Positions 8,455 through 17,844 of a DNA stretch of 64,000 nucleotides are shown one piece after another. The DNA is from G942493375 sp942493375 (GTDB lineage: Bacteria; Armatimonadota; UBA5829). The notes beneath the pieces are model-generated. The model made no database searches and was not told the DNA's origin. It saw nothing but the letters and a program-made list of their open reading frames with translations. Within the stretch, counting starts at the first letter, position 1. Each line of letters opens with the position of its first letter. The position numbers and the translations under genes are program-made. The stretch covers positions 1,488,001-1,552,000 of the forward strand of contig OW818698.1 of the NCBI GenBank assembly GCA_942493375.1. Direction: 5' to 3'.

Positions 8455-9480
8455 TTATACATTACTTCTTAAAGCCATGGCTGGGACCATTCTGGCGGCG
8501 AAGTTGGCTGGGTAGATGGCTGCAAGCATTGCCAGTATGGTTCCTACCAATATACCAGCGAAACCGTAGCCCAGCAGGCTCAGCCATTTCATGGAACCGA
8601 AAACCAGCTCGAATCCGAATGAGAAACCATATGCCAACAGCGGGATGATTATCCCCAGGATTACTCCCAGGATGGATCCTGCAGCACCTATTAACGCGCT
8701 TTCCACCAGGAACAAACGGCGAATGAAGCTGGACAGAGCCCCCAGGCATTTCATCGTGCCTATCTCTTTGAATCTCTCAGTAACGGACATCAGGAGTGCG
8801 TTGGATATACCGATTACGGTGACAAGCAGCGATATGCAGACGATCCAGATTGTCCGGAACCTATCCTGGACTGCTTTCTTGGCTGCTTCGGCTTTGTCCA
8901 GCCTGCTCTCTTCCCCGAAGAACAGTTCTCTGCGGACGCCTGCAGCCTGCTTATTCTGGTATTGCCTGTCTGCACTGGAATCCAATACGACAGGTTGAAG
9001 CATTCCAGCGCTCAGTTCTGAGAGTGATGTCGGAACGCTTTTCTGATCTCCGAGGACCAGCATTACTGAAGCATACTTGCCTATGGACTTTAAGTCGGTG
9101 TCCCGTTTGGTTACTCCTGAAAGCTGCAATCCGTATGCCTGGATACTCTTTGGCTTACCGGAAGAGAGTTCTCTCAGCATGGCAGATTCTTCCCTACTGA
9201 GTTTGCCGAAGACGGCTACGCCGATGGTTTTTCCCTCCAGAACACCTGTCTCGGATGCAACCAGAGTGTTCATCAACCGGACAGTCTGCTGGAATTCCTT
9301 CTGTGCGTCTACTGCAGTCTTGACCAGTTCACCGGTCATAACGCTCATAAGGAACGCTATCCCGAGTGTGACACCGGAGATCGTGACCAATGCCCTACCG
9401 AGCCTGATACGGATGCCCTCCAGCGTAATCTGCAGAGCAATCTTCATCGGCAGCTTTACTTGTGTACCTATAGATTGCAT
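8455..9480 (-). CDS. FtsX/MacB-type ABC permease
   Basis: A 341-residue inner-membrane protein with the classic layout: TM1 near residues 28-48 (VTISGVTLGIAFLMSVM), an extracytoplasmic domain of about 170 residues, then three helices. The FtsX signature follows TM2: SVTERFKEIGTMKCLGAL, then FLVESALIGAAGSILGVILG. Such permeases transmit ATPase motion to the periplasm (MacB, LolCE, FtsX) rather than forming a substrate channel. AGGAG lies five bases before the ATG. It lies directly upstream of the ATPase and PqqD-like genes. No MacA-type adaptor or outer-membrane channel gene is visible. Confidence 0.9.
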   Translation of the reverse strand: MQSIGTQVKLPMKIALQITLEGIRIRLGRALVTISGVTLGIAFLMSVMTGELVKTAVDAQKEFQQTVRLMNTLVASETGVLEGKTIGVAVFGKLSREESAMLRELSSGKPKSIQAYGLQLSGVTKRDTDLKSIGKYASVMLVLGDQKSVPTSLSELSAGMLQPVVLDSSADRQYQNKQAAGVRRELFFGEESRLDKAEAAKKAVQDRFRTIWIVCISLLVTVIGISNALLMSVTERFKEIGTMKCLGALSSFIRRLFLVESALIGAAGSILGVILGIIIPLLAYGFSFGFELVFGSMKWLSLLGYGFAGILVGTILAMLAAIYPANFAARMVPAMALRSNV

Positions 9481-9601
9481 TTTTGCTCCTGTTTTTTTAT
9501 ATTAACCACGGAATACACGGAATACACGGAAAAGGGAAGGGAATAGAAATTGGATTTATCGTTAACCAATTATTTCCTATTTCCTATAAGTGTTCCATTT
9601 A

Positions 9602-9636
9602 TAAAAGCAGATCCTTCACTGCGTTCAGGATGACAA
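9602..9636 (+). repeat. REP-like dispersed palindromic repeat, family A, copy 4
   Basis: Copy with the CACTGCG central variant, in the 217-bp gap between the OPT-like gene and the FtsX permease gene. The rest of the gap holds short direct repeats (GGAATACACGGAATACACGG at about 9512; TTGTTCAGTGTGAATATA twice at 9641-9676). Confidence 0.7.
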
Positions 9637-9697
9637 TACTTGTTCAGTGTGAATATATTTGTTCAGTGTGAATATAGTCCCTCAGCATGATTTTATA

Positions 9698-11689
9698 TCA
9701 GAACGGTGCTGGGGATATGGCTTTTACTATTAGGTTGAAGGCTACTCCTATCAGGGCTACCAGGCCTACTCCGGTTCCGTAGCCGGCTACCAGGATTGGG
9801 GCCATTTGCAGGAATTTCTGCTGGCCGAATCTCTTGTGGAAGTAGAACTTGCCTATTAACGCCCCTATTACCTGCGGGATGAAAGCGTGAGGCATTCCTC
9901 CGATAGCCTGCACAAATCCGAAGACAGCGATGATCGGCAAACCGAATGCTGACAGTATCCCAAATGCAGTTACAGTGAAGCCTAACCCAGTAAATATATA
10001 GTTAGGGTGCAAAGCCTGGAAGAACAATGGTTTGGCTCCACCAGTTGCCAGTGTCGACGACCAGAGCAGTATCTGCTGTTTAGCCTGCAAGTCCCACATT
10101 TTCTGAGCGAATGGGAAGTTGGCGGATGGTATTGCTCCTGCCTGCCATATAAACGCCCAGAATACAAAGCTCAGGATAAGACTCAACGGAACTATCAGCA
10201 AGTCTGCATATATGTAGCTCTTGAAATTGGTTCCGGTAAGTTCGGTAACTCTGAAGTTCTGTGCCTGCATACCGTAGTTCTCGACAGGAATCGGCGCCAG
10301 CCAGATTTCAACCCCTTTGAACCCGGATAGTATGTATGCTCCCTCTCTGATGAACGGAATTTCTACATATTGTCCGCAGATACCTATGATCTTTGCATTA
10401 ACATAACTGATGAACGGAGTATACAGAAATGTGAAGAAAATCAAGAACAGAGTTGGGAACCTGGGAACCAGGATGTGACATATCCAGACCATCAAAGTCG
10501 CACAGATTGCATATATCCCAAGTGCCAGCCAGGGAGAGAAATCTCCCCTGCCTGCTGGAGTCGCCCAGACGTTTTCCTTAGGGAATTTATCTGATTGCAC
10601 ACTGGCAGCTCTGGCTTTGGCCTCTTTAACTTTCTTTACCACATCACGCACAGTCTGGTAGATGGATATAAGTGCAATTCCTCCGGCTACTCCTAGCCCA
10701 AAACTCATCCAGAAGTCGATAGAGTTTACAAACGTAGTGGCAACTGTATCCATACCGGGCTGCCAACGGGTGAGTATCCCCATATTATGGAGGACTGGAT
10801 TCATTACCAGGGTCAGAATAATTGCTGCCAGAGACCCCAGCACTGCCCAGAACGGTATTACCATCCCCATCAGCACCAGTCCTAAATCCAAAACCAGACC
10901 GGTAGCTGTTGCGGGGAGAATAGTCTCTGTCAGTGTTGTGGAATCATACCAGGGAAGCGGGATGATCTGGATCGGTTTAGCCATCAGGGAACCGGTGATC
11001 ATTGGGATCCCTATCTGAATAACTGCAAATGCCAGTCCAAGAACAGCTCCGATTGAAAAGACTTTCCATTTCCAGGTCTGTTTCTTTTCACCGGACTCCG
11101 CAAGGGCCATAGCGCCCTGAGCACCGATTGGAGCAAACGGGAACGGCAGTCTCTCAACATCTGATGTAAGCCTGAAGAAGAAATATCCCAGGGTGTAGTT
11201 GGCTATTCTGCCAAGCACAGAGAAAACGACGATTATTACAATTGGAATGAACCAGTCGGGATGCATAAGGTTTCTGGTTACAATGGCATCACTGGTCGGC
11301 TGAGGCGCCCACCAACCCGGGAACGACCCTAATAGTCCGGCGTCTCTTACTGCATCTGATGTTACGAAATACTGCCTGTAGATAAGGGCAGCAAACGGTC
11401 CTCCAATAGACATTGCACCGGCGACATACAACAGGACAACAAGCTCCTGGGTATTCAGGGACTTCATAGCCCTGCGGCTGACTTCGGAGAAGATAATCAA
11501 GGTAACCCAGGCAGCGGTGATTGTTCCACCTGTAACCAGGCTGAGATATATGGCGCCAGGCATCATAAGCAACCCGCAGAAGAGCGCTCCCGCTACAGCT
11601 GTCCACGTGAAGCCGTTGCGGAACTCCTTAGGCTGCTCAAGCAGCGTCCGATATACCTCCAGTTCGTCATTACGAGACTTCCTGGCCAT
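9698..11689 (-). CDS. OPT-like polytopic membrane transporter
   Basis: A membrane protein of about 663 residues with some 14-16 predicted helices. Its length and character fit oligopeptide/YSL (OPT) transporters: paired helices rich in Gly and Pro, and a SYVNAKIIGICGQYVEIPF stretch in the second half. I cannot confirm the family by eye. A longer frame starts at a TTG at 11701, but GGAGG lies within that extension and five bases before the ATG at 11689, so ATG is the start. Its position between two FtsX-type genes suggests that it belongs to the same machine, perhaps moving peptides or lipid-linked material. This is inference. Confidence 0.7.
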   Translation of the reverse strand: MARKSRNDELEVYRTLLEQPKEFRNGFTWTAVAGALFCGLLMMPGAIYLSLVTGGTITAAWVTLIIFSEVSRRAMKSLNTQELVVLLYVAGAMSIGGPFAALIYRQYFVTSDAVRDAGLLGSFPGWWAPQPTSDAIVTRNLMHPDWFIPIVIIVVFSVLGRIANYTLGYFFFRLTSDVERLPFPFAPIGAQGAMALAESGEKKQTWKWKVFSIGAVLGLAFAVIQIGIPMITGSLMAKPIQIIPLPWYDSTTLTETILPATATGLVLDLGLVLMGMVIPFWAVLGSLAAIILTLVMNPVLHNMGILTRWQPGMDTVATTFVNSIDFWMSFGLGVAGGIALISIYQTVRDVVKKVKEAKARAASVQSDKFPKENVWATPAGRGDFSPWLALGIYAICATLMVWICHILVPRFPTLFLIFFTFLYTPFISYVNAKIIGICGQYVEIPFIREGAYILSGFKGVEIWLAPIPVENYGMQAQNFRVTELTGTNFKSYIYADLLIVPLSLILSFVFWAFIWQAGAIPSANFPFAQKMWDLQAKQQILLWSSTLATGGAKPLFFQALHPNYIFTGLGFTVTAFGILSAFGLPIIAVFGFVQAIGGMPHAFIPQVIGALIGKFYFHKRFGQQKFLQMAPILVAGYGTGVGLVALIGVAFNLIVKAISPAPF

Positions 11690-11793
11690 GAGAACCTCCA
11701 AGTTTGAATTATGAGTAATAAAAAGAAGACAGAAGTCAGAAGTCAGAAGTCAGAATATTGGCTTCTGGTAGCCTGGTTCTTCCTGTGGAAGAT

Positions 11794-11844
11794 CATCCAG
11801 CTAATTCCCCCTTGGAGAAGGGGGTTAGGGGGATTGATCTTCCC
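11794..11844 (+). repeat. C-rich palindromic repeat, family B, exact 51-bp direct repeat (left)
   Basis: Fifty-one bases identical to 12400-12450, beginning CATCCAGCTAATTCCCCCTT and ending GGGGGATTGATCTTCCC. The core CCCCCTTGGAGAAGGGGG can form a hairpin. The two copies flank the 156-residue membrane protein gene. Confidence 0.9.
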
Positions 11845-11884
11845 TTATTTACTAAGAAACCACTTCAACATTATTGATTCATCA

Positions 11885-12355
11885 TTACCTGTTGTGGAGC
11901 TTTCTGTTATATCTCCACGAATCATAAACAACCCATATACTGGATATAAACATAAACAGAATCACTTCAAAGATAAAGACAACCGGATGTTTGCCTGTAA
12001 AATGGCAGTAAAGCAAGATGTAAAAGATTGAATTGAATACTAGAGCACACGCTCCAATAAAAACCGGACGTGAGGTATAACCACGCTGCCTACCAACCGC
12101 CCATTCATACCACCCGCTAAAGACAGCAGAAAGCAGCGAACCAGCTACAAATAAATGCGGTCCCCAATATGGCGGAATGAATGATTGCATAATATCAACA
12201 TCGCCTCTCGCTAACAAACGAGTTATACCACCAGAATTACAGATAACACCAGCGGCAAAACCGTATACAAAAGCACATAACTGATAATGCCAGGTCTTTT
12301 TTACCTTAGGGAACACTATGCTTTTCAATTTTTGCATCGCAGACATTTCTGGCAT
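11885..12355 (-). CDS. Small four-helix membrane protein of unknown function
   Basis: A 156-residue protein with four likely helices: LCAFVYGFAAGVICNSGG, HLFVAGSLLSAVFSGWYEW, VFIGACALVFNSIFYILLY and VVFIFEVILFMFISSIWVVY. I do not recognise the family. GGAG lies ten bases before the ATG. It interrupts the otherwise tight minus-strand cluster between the 1736-residue fusion and the OPT-like gene, and is bracketed by exact 51-bp direct repeats, so it may be a later insertion rather than a functional part of the system. Confidence 0.6.
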   Translation of the reverse strand: MPEMSAMQKLKSIVFPKVKKTWHYQLCAFVYGFAAGVICNSGGITRLLARGDVDIMQSFIPPYWGPHLFVAGSLLSAVFSGWYEWAVGRQRGYTSRPVFIGACALVFNSIFYILLYCHFTGKHPVVFIFEVILFMFISSIWVVYDSWRYNRKLHNR

Positions 12356-12399
12356 TTTGTGTTTGCTCCGTTTACTTTCCCCAATCCCCTTTGGAATAG

Positions 12400-12450
12400 C
12401 ATCCAGCTAATTCCCCCTTGGAGAAGGGGGTTAGGGGGATTGATCTTCCC
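12400..12450 (+). repeat. C-rich palindromic repeat, family B, exact 51-bp direct repeat (right)
   Basis: Identical to 11794-11844 over 51 bases and in the same orientation. It lies upstream of the 156-residue gene with respect to that gene's direction. Confidence 0.9.
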
Positions 12451-12512
12451 GATGTTCAATTTTTATATATGATACGGATTTACTATTACAGTTTGATTCG
12501 GTAGCCAAGTCT

Positions 12513-12553
12513 TTCTTCAATCCCCCCTACCCCCCTTCTCCAAGGGGGAATTA
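12513..12553 (-). repeat. C-rich palindromic repeat, family B, inverted copy
   Basis: Near-identical core of the family B repeat in inverse orientation, 60 bp from the direct copy at 12400. The rest of the gap to the fusion gene stop at 12634 is made of CCCCAGGTCCCC / CCAAGTCCCCGAGTCCC low-complexity pyrimidine repeats. Confidence 0.75.
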
Positions 12554-12633
12554 GGTTATGCAAACCGTTCTCTAGTCTACCCATCTCCCTGTCCCCAGGT
12601 CCCCCAGTCTCCAAGTCCCCGAGTCCCAGTTCC

Positions 12634-15600
12634 CTACTCTATCTCTACCTTTCCAAACAGCTTTCTGGCTTCTTCGTACATTTCGGATCTTTCTTCGGGG
12701 CCTACGGCTCTCCAGTTCAGGAACTGTTTTCTTAAGGCTTTCAGGAAGGGCATTATTACTCTTCTCCAGGCGGATGTTGTGCCTGTCAGCATTTCTATTC
12801 TTATATATGCAACATACTCCCCGGTTTCGGGGTCGGTTGGCAGGGATATCAGCACTTTCTGGGAGACGCCTAGATCGAATGGTTTCAGCCAAACTGTTGT
12901 CTCTACTCCAGGGATCATTCCGGAATGGGTAGGTTCATTTTCACTCTTATTAAGGACGACCTGCGGTGGGGAGCAGAAGAAGTGTCCGCTGCTGCCCTCT
13001 CCATTTGAATCCAGCCATCTATGGAAGTAGCTGATAACAGCCATCCTGTCGTAGTTGCCAAATGTGAACGGCAGCGGGAAGGTCATTATTCCGTCTTCAG
13101 CCTTGGGAATGGTCCAGCTTCTCTCATCAGATGGCAGCGCAAGCCTGGCTGCAGTCCTGGCAGGAATGAGCGTTGAGAGCAAAACGCTGGCAACTATGGC
13201 CAGACTGACGTATATAGTTTCAATGGAACTATAGTCCATGTTGAGTCCACCTGCTATTCCCAAACTGGTCATAACAGTGCCACTGATCTGGCTGAGCAGG
13301 TACCCAAGCATCGCTCCCACAACCGAATATACGCAGGCCTCCGCCATAAACATAAAGAACACATGGTTAGGAGCTATTCCTACTGCGTTGTAGACGTAAA
13401 TTTCGTCCTTGCGCTCATAGACCGAACCCCTCATGGTGTTGAAAACCGTCATCGCTGCGATGAGAATCGGGATCAGGAGCTCGATGAGTCCTGCAATGGT
13501 TTTGCCCCGGGTCCTGGAACCATAGTATGAGATACGGTCAACGGCATAGAATGCCCCGATGCCGATACGTTCCAAATACTCCCATATAAGCTTTCTCTGC
13601 TCACGGTAAGTAACAGCTTTCATAACCGGGGTGTTGTATTTGAGTCTATATGGTTTATCCGGGAAGAGTATTGAGCAACTAACATTGACCAACACCTGTC
13701 CACCGGCAAGAAGCGGGTCAACGTTGGTAATGAATACCTGGGAACCTTTGAGCCTGTCAGCGGTCTGAGGAACTATGTAGGTTCCATCGGACCTTCTCAT
13801 CAATGTTTGGACTGAGTTCAAGTCGTATGGCATGATGGAGTGTCCATCCATGCCTACATGGTCGGTAAGCTTTACTGAATCGAATATTCCAAAGACTTCG
13901 TACTGTCCTCCCTGAATGGTGACCATCTCATGCCCTTTATTTACTTGCTCCGGGGTAAGCCCCAAGGCTTTGGCTGCGGTTTCAGGAAGCATTACAAACT
14001 GCTGAGTAGGTCCGTCATATGCGACACCACTGACATCGATGGGCGCCGGGAACCAGCCGCGTTTTGTGACTAGATACTTGTCTATCCCGGAGAACTGCGG
14101 TTCGTTATAATTCATTCGGATAGCAGCGTTAACTTTGACCCGCTTGGTTATCGACTGAGTCCCTGCGGTATATACGCGTTCGATTTGTATGTCGGTATTT
14201 TTAAGGTTTACCGGACTCAACCCAGCAACTACCCAGGCTTGAGATGACACCGGGTACTGGAGACCGTATATCTGGCTTGTATTAGAAAGCTCGTTCGGTG
14301 TCAACGGGAAGAAGTTCGGGTCACGGCGCATAATCCCATTGGATGGCGCTCTACCTGTTGGTGATTCTGAGTCTACAAGGTCAGTACTGACTGACGTGAA
14401 GCAGATCATTACGAAGGTAATCAGTACCAGTGTGACACAGGTGAGGCCAGTACGGACTTTGCGCTTACGCATGTTGTTGAGACCGAGCATGAATGCAGTC
14501 CCGACAACCCCACCCCGGTTGATATCGGCACCCTCAACGTATCCCTCTTTACGCCGCAACACTGAAATGGTCTGCATGAACTTTCCACCGACCATTACTG
14601 ATACCAGCAGCGAAAGCAGCAACATCAGGAAACCCAGCAGGATCATCATCGGTGCGCTGACCATCTTGAACGCAGGATGGAAATACTGCAGCAGACCAAA
14701 TACAAATACGAATATGATTCCGTTGACCAATAATTGTTTGCGGATGTCAGCACAGCCCAGGATGAGCTTCTCAAAGAAGAAAACGAATGGGACCAACAGT
14801 CCCAGATACCAGATAATACCGACGATAGCGTTGGATATTTTGGAACGAATTACGGGATGGTTGCTAATGGCATATCCAAGACTTCGGCTGGCAGCGTTGA
14901 CTGCTGGGATGTCATTGCCAATAGCACGGTATTTGCGTGCCAGCGCGAGGAACTCTTCCCCATGTTTTTGGGTAGCTTCCATCTGTTCATCGGCCATATG
15001 GTAACGTCTCTGCAGAGTAAGGCGTTTCCAGTTGGTCCGGAGCATCGAAGCTGCGGCATCGAAGTATGGATAGGTCAGGTTTGGAGTATCAGCTACCAGG
15101 TATCCACGTCCAAATAATTCAGGCTCATTCTTTGACGGTGTGTCCTTGGAAATGCGGGTTTTAGGGTCCAGGTTGAGCATGAACCCTCTATATGTCTGGA
15201 TGTCAGGATTCTGTGAACTGCCGTCCTTCATTGCAACATAAAATGTCAGGTCAGGAGGCAGATAAGCAATAAATGCCGGCCCCAGGTTTTCTTCATGAAA
15301 TGCCTCAGGTTCCTGGAGACCAGGAGCTGTAAGGAAACTAAATCCAGGGAAAACATTCAACGATTTAGGGTTGACCTTCTGATAGCAGGCAACCGGAGCA
15401 GCACGGAATAACGCAACGTTCATCGGCTTGCTGGCTCCAGGGTCAAACACACTTATGTGTACAAGATCACTCTTGAATAGTCCCTGGCTCTTCGGGGAAA
15501 GGTCTTTATAGTATATTGGCTGTCCATCATCATTATAACGAACCGCATCGACTGTAGTAGTCTGAGGCCAGGGGACATTGAACTTGCGGAAGTATTCCCC

Positions 15601-17844
15601 GTATGGGTTTACCTCCATAATGGATATCTGTTTAACGCCTCTGTTGATCCACAGTTCGGGATTATCCACATAAACCCGTGCGAATGTATTGACCCCTACC
15701 CTATGACTTGGGACAAGAGATGATGTGCCAGCGGATGTGAATATTGTGCCATTACAACCAGCAACTGCGTCACCGCCTGCAACATACTTGATATTCCTAA
15801 AAGGTACCTTACCATTTGAGATTGCCAGTAGTGCCTTACCAATCGGCTGAATCTGATCTTTCAGGACATCCGTATTTACACTTTCAAAAGTATCAATGGG
15901 AGTTCCCAGTGTATTGGGTATGAAACCTTTGCTGACAATACTGTAAGCCTGCATCTCACACTTGAACCAGAGTTCGGATTCAAGCTTGCCCTGGGTTAAG
16001 CATGGGTCATTGGGGCCACCAGCGGCATCGTTGATACCCCAGCTTGTAACTTTGAACATAGGTTCATCATTGACTCTGGGGATGTTTGTAAGAATGGCAT
16101 CTTTTAGATTTGAACTCTGAGGCTCCACAAGAGTCCCAGGTTTATAGCGTCCGGTTACTACTGCCATGTCCTTGAGTTTTTGTGGACCGCCGGAGTAGAG
16201 TTCCAGATTTACGACCAGTGTCTTGCTGTATTTGCTCCAGACTGTTCGAATCAGTTTGGAATCTTCCAGTTCCTTTATACGCCTGGTGTGGAAAGGGATC
16301 ACCCGGTCTGCAATATATTCACGCATTCTCGGTTTATATTGCCACTTTTCAAAATTGTCACCCGCTACTCGGGACATCATATAGAATGGCGTAGAGATCA
16401 GATCCCCTGCTCTTGTATCATCGGTCTTGGCATCAATATATTTGGCCAACAGCGGATGACGATTAGCTGCAGCACCTTTTTCTTCGGGGGTAGCATTTAC
16501 TGTGTCAAATCCTGGTTTGTAGGTTGGTCGTCCTGCTCTTATCCAATCCAATCTGGCAGCAAGGAACCTTTCCCGCAGATCAAGGTTAATCTCACCAGCT
16601 ACTGTGGTAAAGCACTGCTCATACCATTTGATAAAGTTACGGTCTCGCGCCTGCCACTGGGTTCGGTAGGAATCCCCTCCGGACCATGCGCCTTCATCTT
16701 CGGCAACTTTCAGGCCCTCTTTAGCCAGAGCAAGCTTGGTCTTTTGATCTTTCAGCAGTTGCTCGTTGGGTATGAATGAAGAACCTCGTCCCGACGTGAA
16801 CTTTTCGATTGCCTGCATGATGTTGGTCACGCCTTCGAGATTCTGGCAGTGTCCGGCTGTTGCTACAAAGACGACATCACGCACCATCTTACCCTTGTAA
16901 GGTCCAAGAGCACGTGCATATTCCATTAGAAGAGCGGGAGTAATCGCCTGCTCCCCACCTGGGGCATAATCAGGAACCATTGAATAACTGTCATAGAATC
17001 CGGCAACTGTCAGCGCTTCTTTTGCACCCGGTTTACCATCCAGAACACCAATAATGTTCCGGACTGACTTAGTCTTCCATACTACTTTACTTCGTATGGT
17101 AACGCGCTTACCACTGAGTTTTTCTACCGGTCCTCTGACATAATAACGAGGATAAGGCACATCAAAACCCGTAGACATACCAGCCCATTGTCCGGTAGGG
17201 TTTGTGAGTCTCTGGGGATCAGCAGGGTCATCAAATATGAGAAACGCCCTGGCACCCATTGATGCAATGTCAGCCCATGGGCAGTCCAATCCCATATTTA
17301 TGACTATACTGTCCTCTATGCGTTTTCCAGACAGGTCTAAAACAGTGCCTGACTTGGTAATAACTACCGAGCCTGAGATACCTGATTTTGGTAAGGCATT
17401 GGGGATCAATCCACTGGGTTCAAGTGGGTAGAGAGAAATACCTGGTATAGGTTTTCCCGATTCGTCCTGCAATTCGCAAAACTGAGTCTCAGGAACAGTT
17501 ATCGCGAACTGCTGGGTGTAGATTCTCATACCAGCTTTGCGGAAAGTATCTGTTATAAGTTTCTCTGTCCGGTAGAAGCCAGCGGTGCCGGTCATACGAC
17601 CGACTATTCTCTCACCATGTCTTTCCCCAGCAGCTTTAATGGCAGCTAATGTAGCATTCAGGCTCTGCTGGGTGAGTGATTTGGTCAGTAAAGCCTCTGA
17701 GTAATTGGTATCATATTTTGGAGAAGGTTTACGTTCATCCGGTTCCAGAAACGCAAGATACCCGAATACAGCCCCATATGTCATTAGTAAAAATAACAGA
17801 GCTACAACCCATTGGCTATATGGCAGATTAAATTTCGGCCTCAT
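12634..17844 (-). CDS. Giant fusion: degenerate M28-type peptidase domain plus FtsX-like permease
   Basis: A 1736-residue protein. TM1 is at residues 11-31. Residues of about 60-400 follow an M28 metallopeptidase with PA insert, but the zinc ligands are lost: the usual His-x-Asp block reads GFYDSY (Phe283), the bridging Asp block reads APGGEQAITP, and the Glu-Glu pair reads TAGHCQ (331-332). A long extracytoplasmic region follows, then a cluster of helices near 1000-1120, an FtsX-like first helix (NNMRKRKVRTGLTCV), and an FtsX core (TVFNTMRGSVYERKDEIYVY). About 230 soluble residues close the protein. It starts one base into the stop of the DUF6785-like gene (TAATG), so coupling is likely. I infer an inactive, substrate-binding periplasmic domain fixed to an ABC-driven permease. 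Confidence 0.75.
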   Translation of the reverse strand: MRPKFNLPYSQWVVALLFLLMTYGAVFGYLAFLEPDERKPSPKYDTNYSEALLTKSLTQQSLNATLAAIKAAGERHGERIVGRMTGTAGFYRTEKLITDTFRKAGMRIYTQQFAITVPETQFCELQDESGKPIPGISLYPLEPSGLIPNALPKSGISGSVVITKSGTVLDLSGKRIEDSIVINMGLDCPWADIASMGARAFLIFDDPADPQRLTNPTGQWAGMSTGFDVPYPRYYVRGPVEKLSGKRVTIRSKVVWKTKSVRNIIGVLDGKPGAKEALTVAGFYDSYSMVPDYAPGGEQAITPALLMEYARALGPYKGKMVRDVVFVATAGHCQNLEGVTNIMQAIEKFTSGRGSSFIPNEQLLKDQKTKLALAKEGLKVAEDEGAWSGGDSYRTQWQARDRNFIKWYEQCFTTVAGEINLDLRERFLAARLDWIRAGRPTYKPGFDTVNATPEEKGAAANRHPLLAKYIDAKTDDTRAGDLISTPFYMMSRVAGDNFEKWQYKPRMREYIADRVIPFHTRRIKELEDSKLIRTVWSKYSKTLVVNLELYSGGPQKLKDMAVVTGRYKPGTLVEPQSSNLKDAILTNIPRVNDEPMFKVTSWGINDAAGGPNDPCLTQGKLESELWFKCEMQAYSIVSKGFIPNTLGTPIDTFESVNTDVLKDQIQPIGKALLAISNGKVPFRNIKYVAGGDAVAGCNGTIFTSAGTSSLVPSHRVGVNTFARVYVDNPELWINRGVKQISIMEVNPYGEYFRKFNVPWPQTTTVDAVRYNDDGQPIYYKDLSPKSQGLFKSDLVHISVFDPGASKPMNVALFRAAPVACYQKVNPKSLNVFPGFSFLTAPGLQEPEAFHEENLGPAFIAYLPPDLTFYVAMKDGSSQNPDIQTYRGFMLNLDPKTRISKDTPSKNEPELFGRGYLVADTPNLTYPYFDAAASMLRTNWKRLTLQRRYHMADEQMEATQKHGEEFLALARKYRAIGNDIPAVNAASRSLGYAISNHPVIRSKISNAIVGIIWYLGLLVPFVFFFEKLILGCADIRKQLLVNGIIFVFVFGLLQYFHPAFKMVSAPMMILLGFLMLLLSLLVSVMVGGKFMQTISVLRRKEGYVEGADINRGGVVGTAFMLGLNNMRKRKVRTGLTCVTLVLITFVMICFTSVSTDLVDSESPTGRAPSNGIMRRDPNFFPLTPNELSNTSQIYGLQYPVSSQAWVVAGLSPVNLKNTDIQIERVYTAGTQSITKRVKVNAAIRMNYNEPQFSGIDKYLVTKRGWFPAPIDVSGVAYDGPTQQFVMLPETAAKALGLTPEQVNKGHEMVTIQGGQYEVFGIFDSVKLTDHVGMDGHSIMPYDLNSVQTLMRRSDGTYIVPQTADRLKGSQVFITNVDPLLAGGQVLVNVSCSILFPDKPYRLKYNTPVMKAVTYREQRKLIWEYLERIGIGAFYAVDRISYYGSRTRGKTIAGLIELLIPILIAAMTVFNTMRGSVYERKDEIYVYNAVGIAPNHVFFMFMAEACVYSVVGAMLGYLLSQISGTVMTSLGIAGGLNMDYSSIETIYVSLAIVASVLLSTLIPARTAARLALPSDERSWTIPKAEDGIMTFPLPFTFGNYDRMAVISYFHRWLDSNGEGSSGHFFCSPPQVVLNKSENEPTHSGMIPGVETTVWLKPFDLGVSQKVLISLPTDPETGEYVAYIRIEMLTGTTSAWRRVIMPFLKALRKQFLNWRAVGPEERSEMYEEARKLFGKVEIE

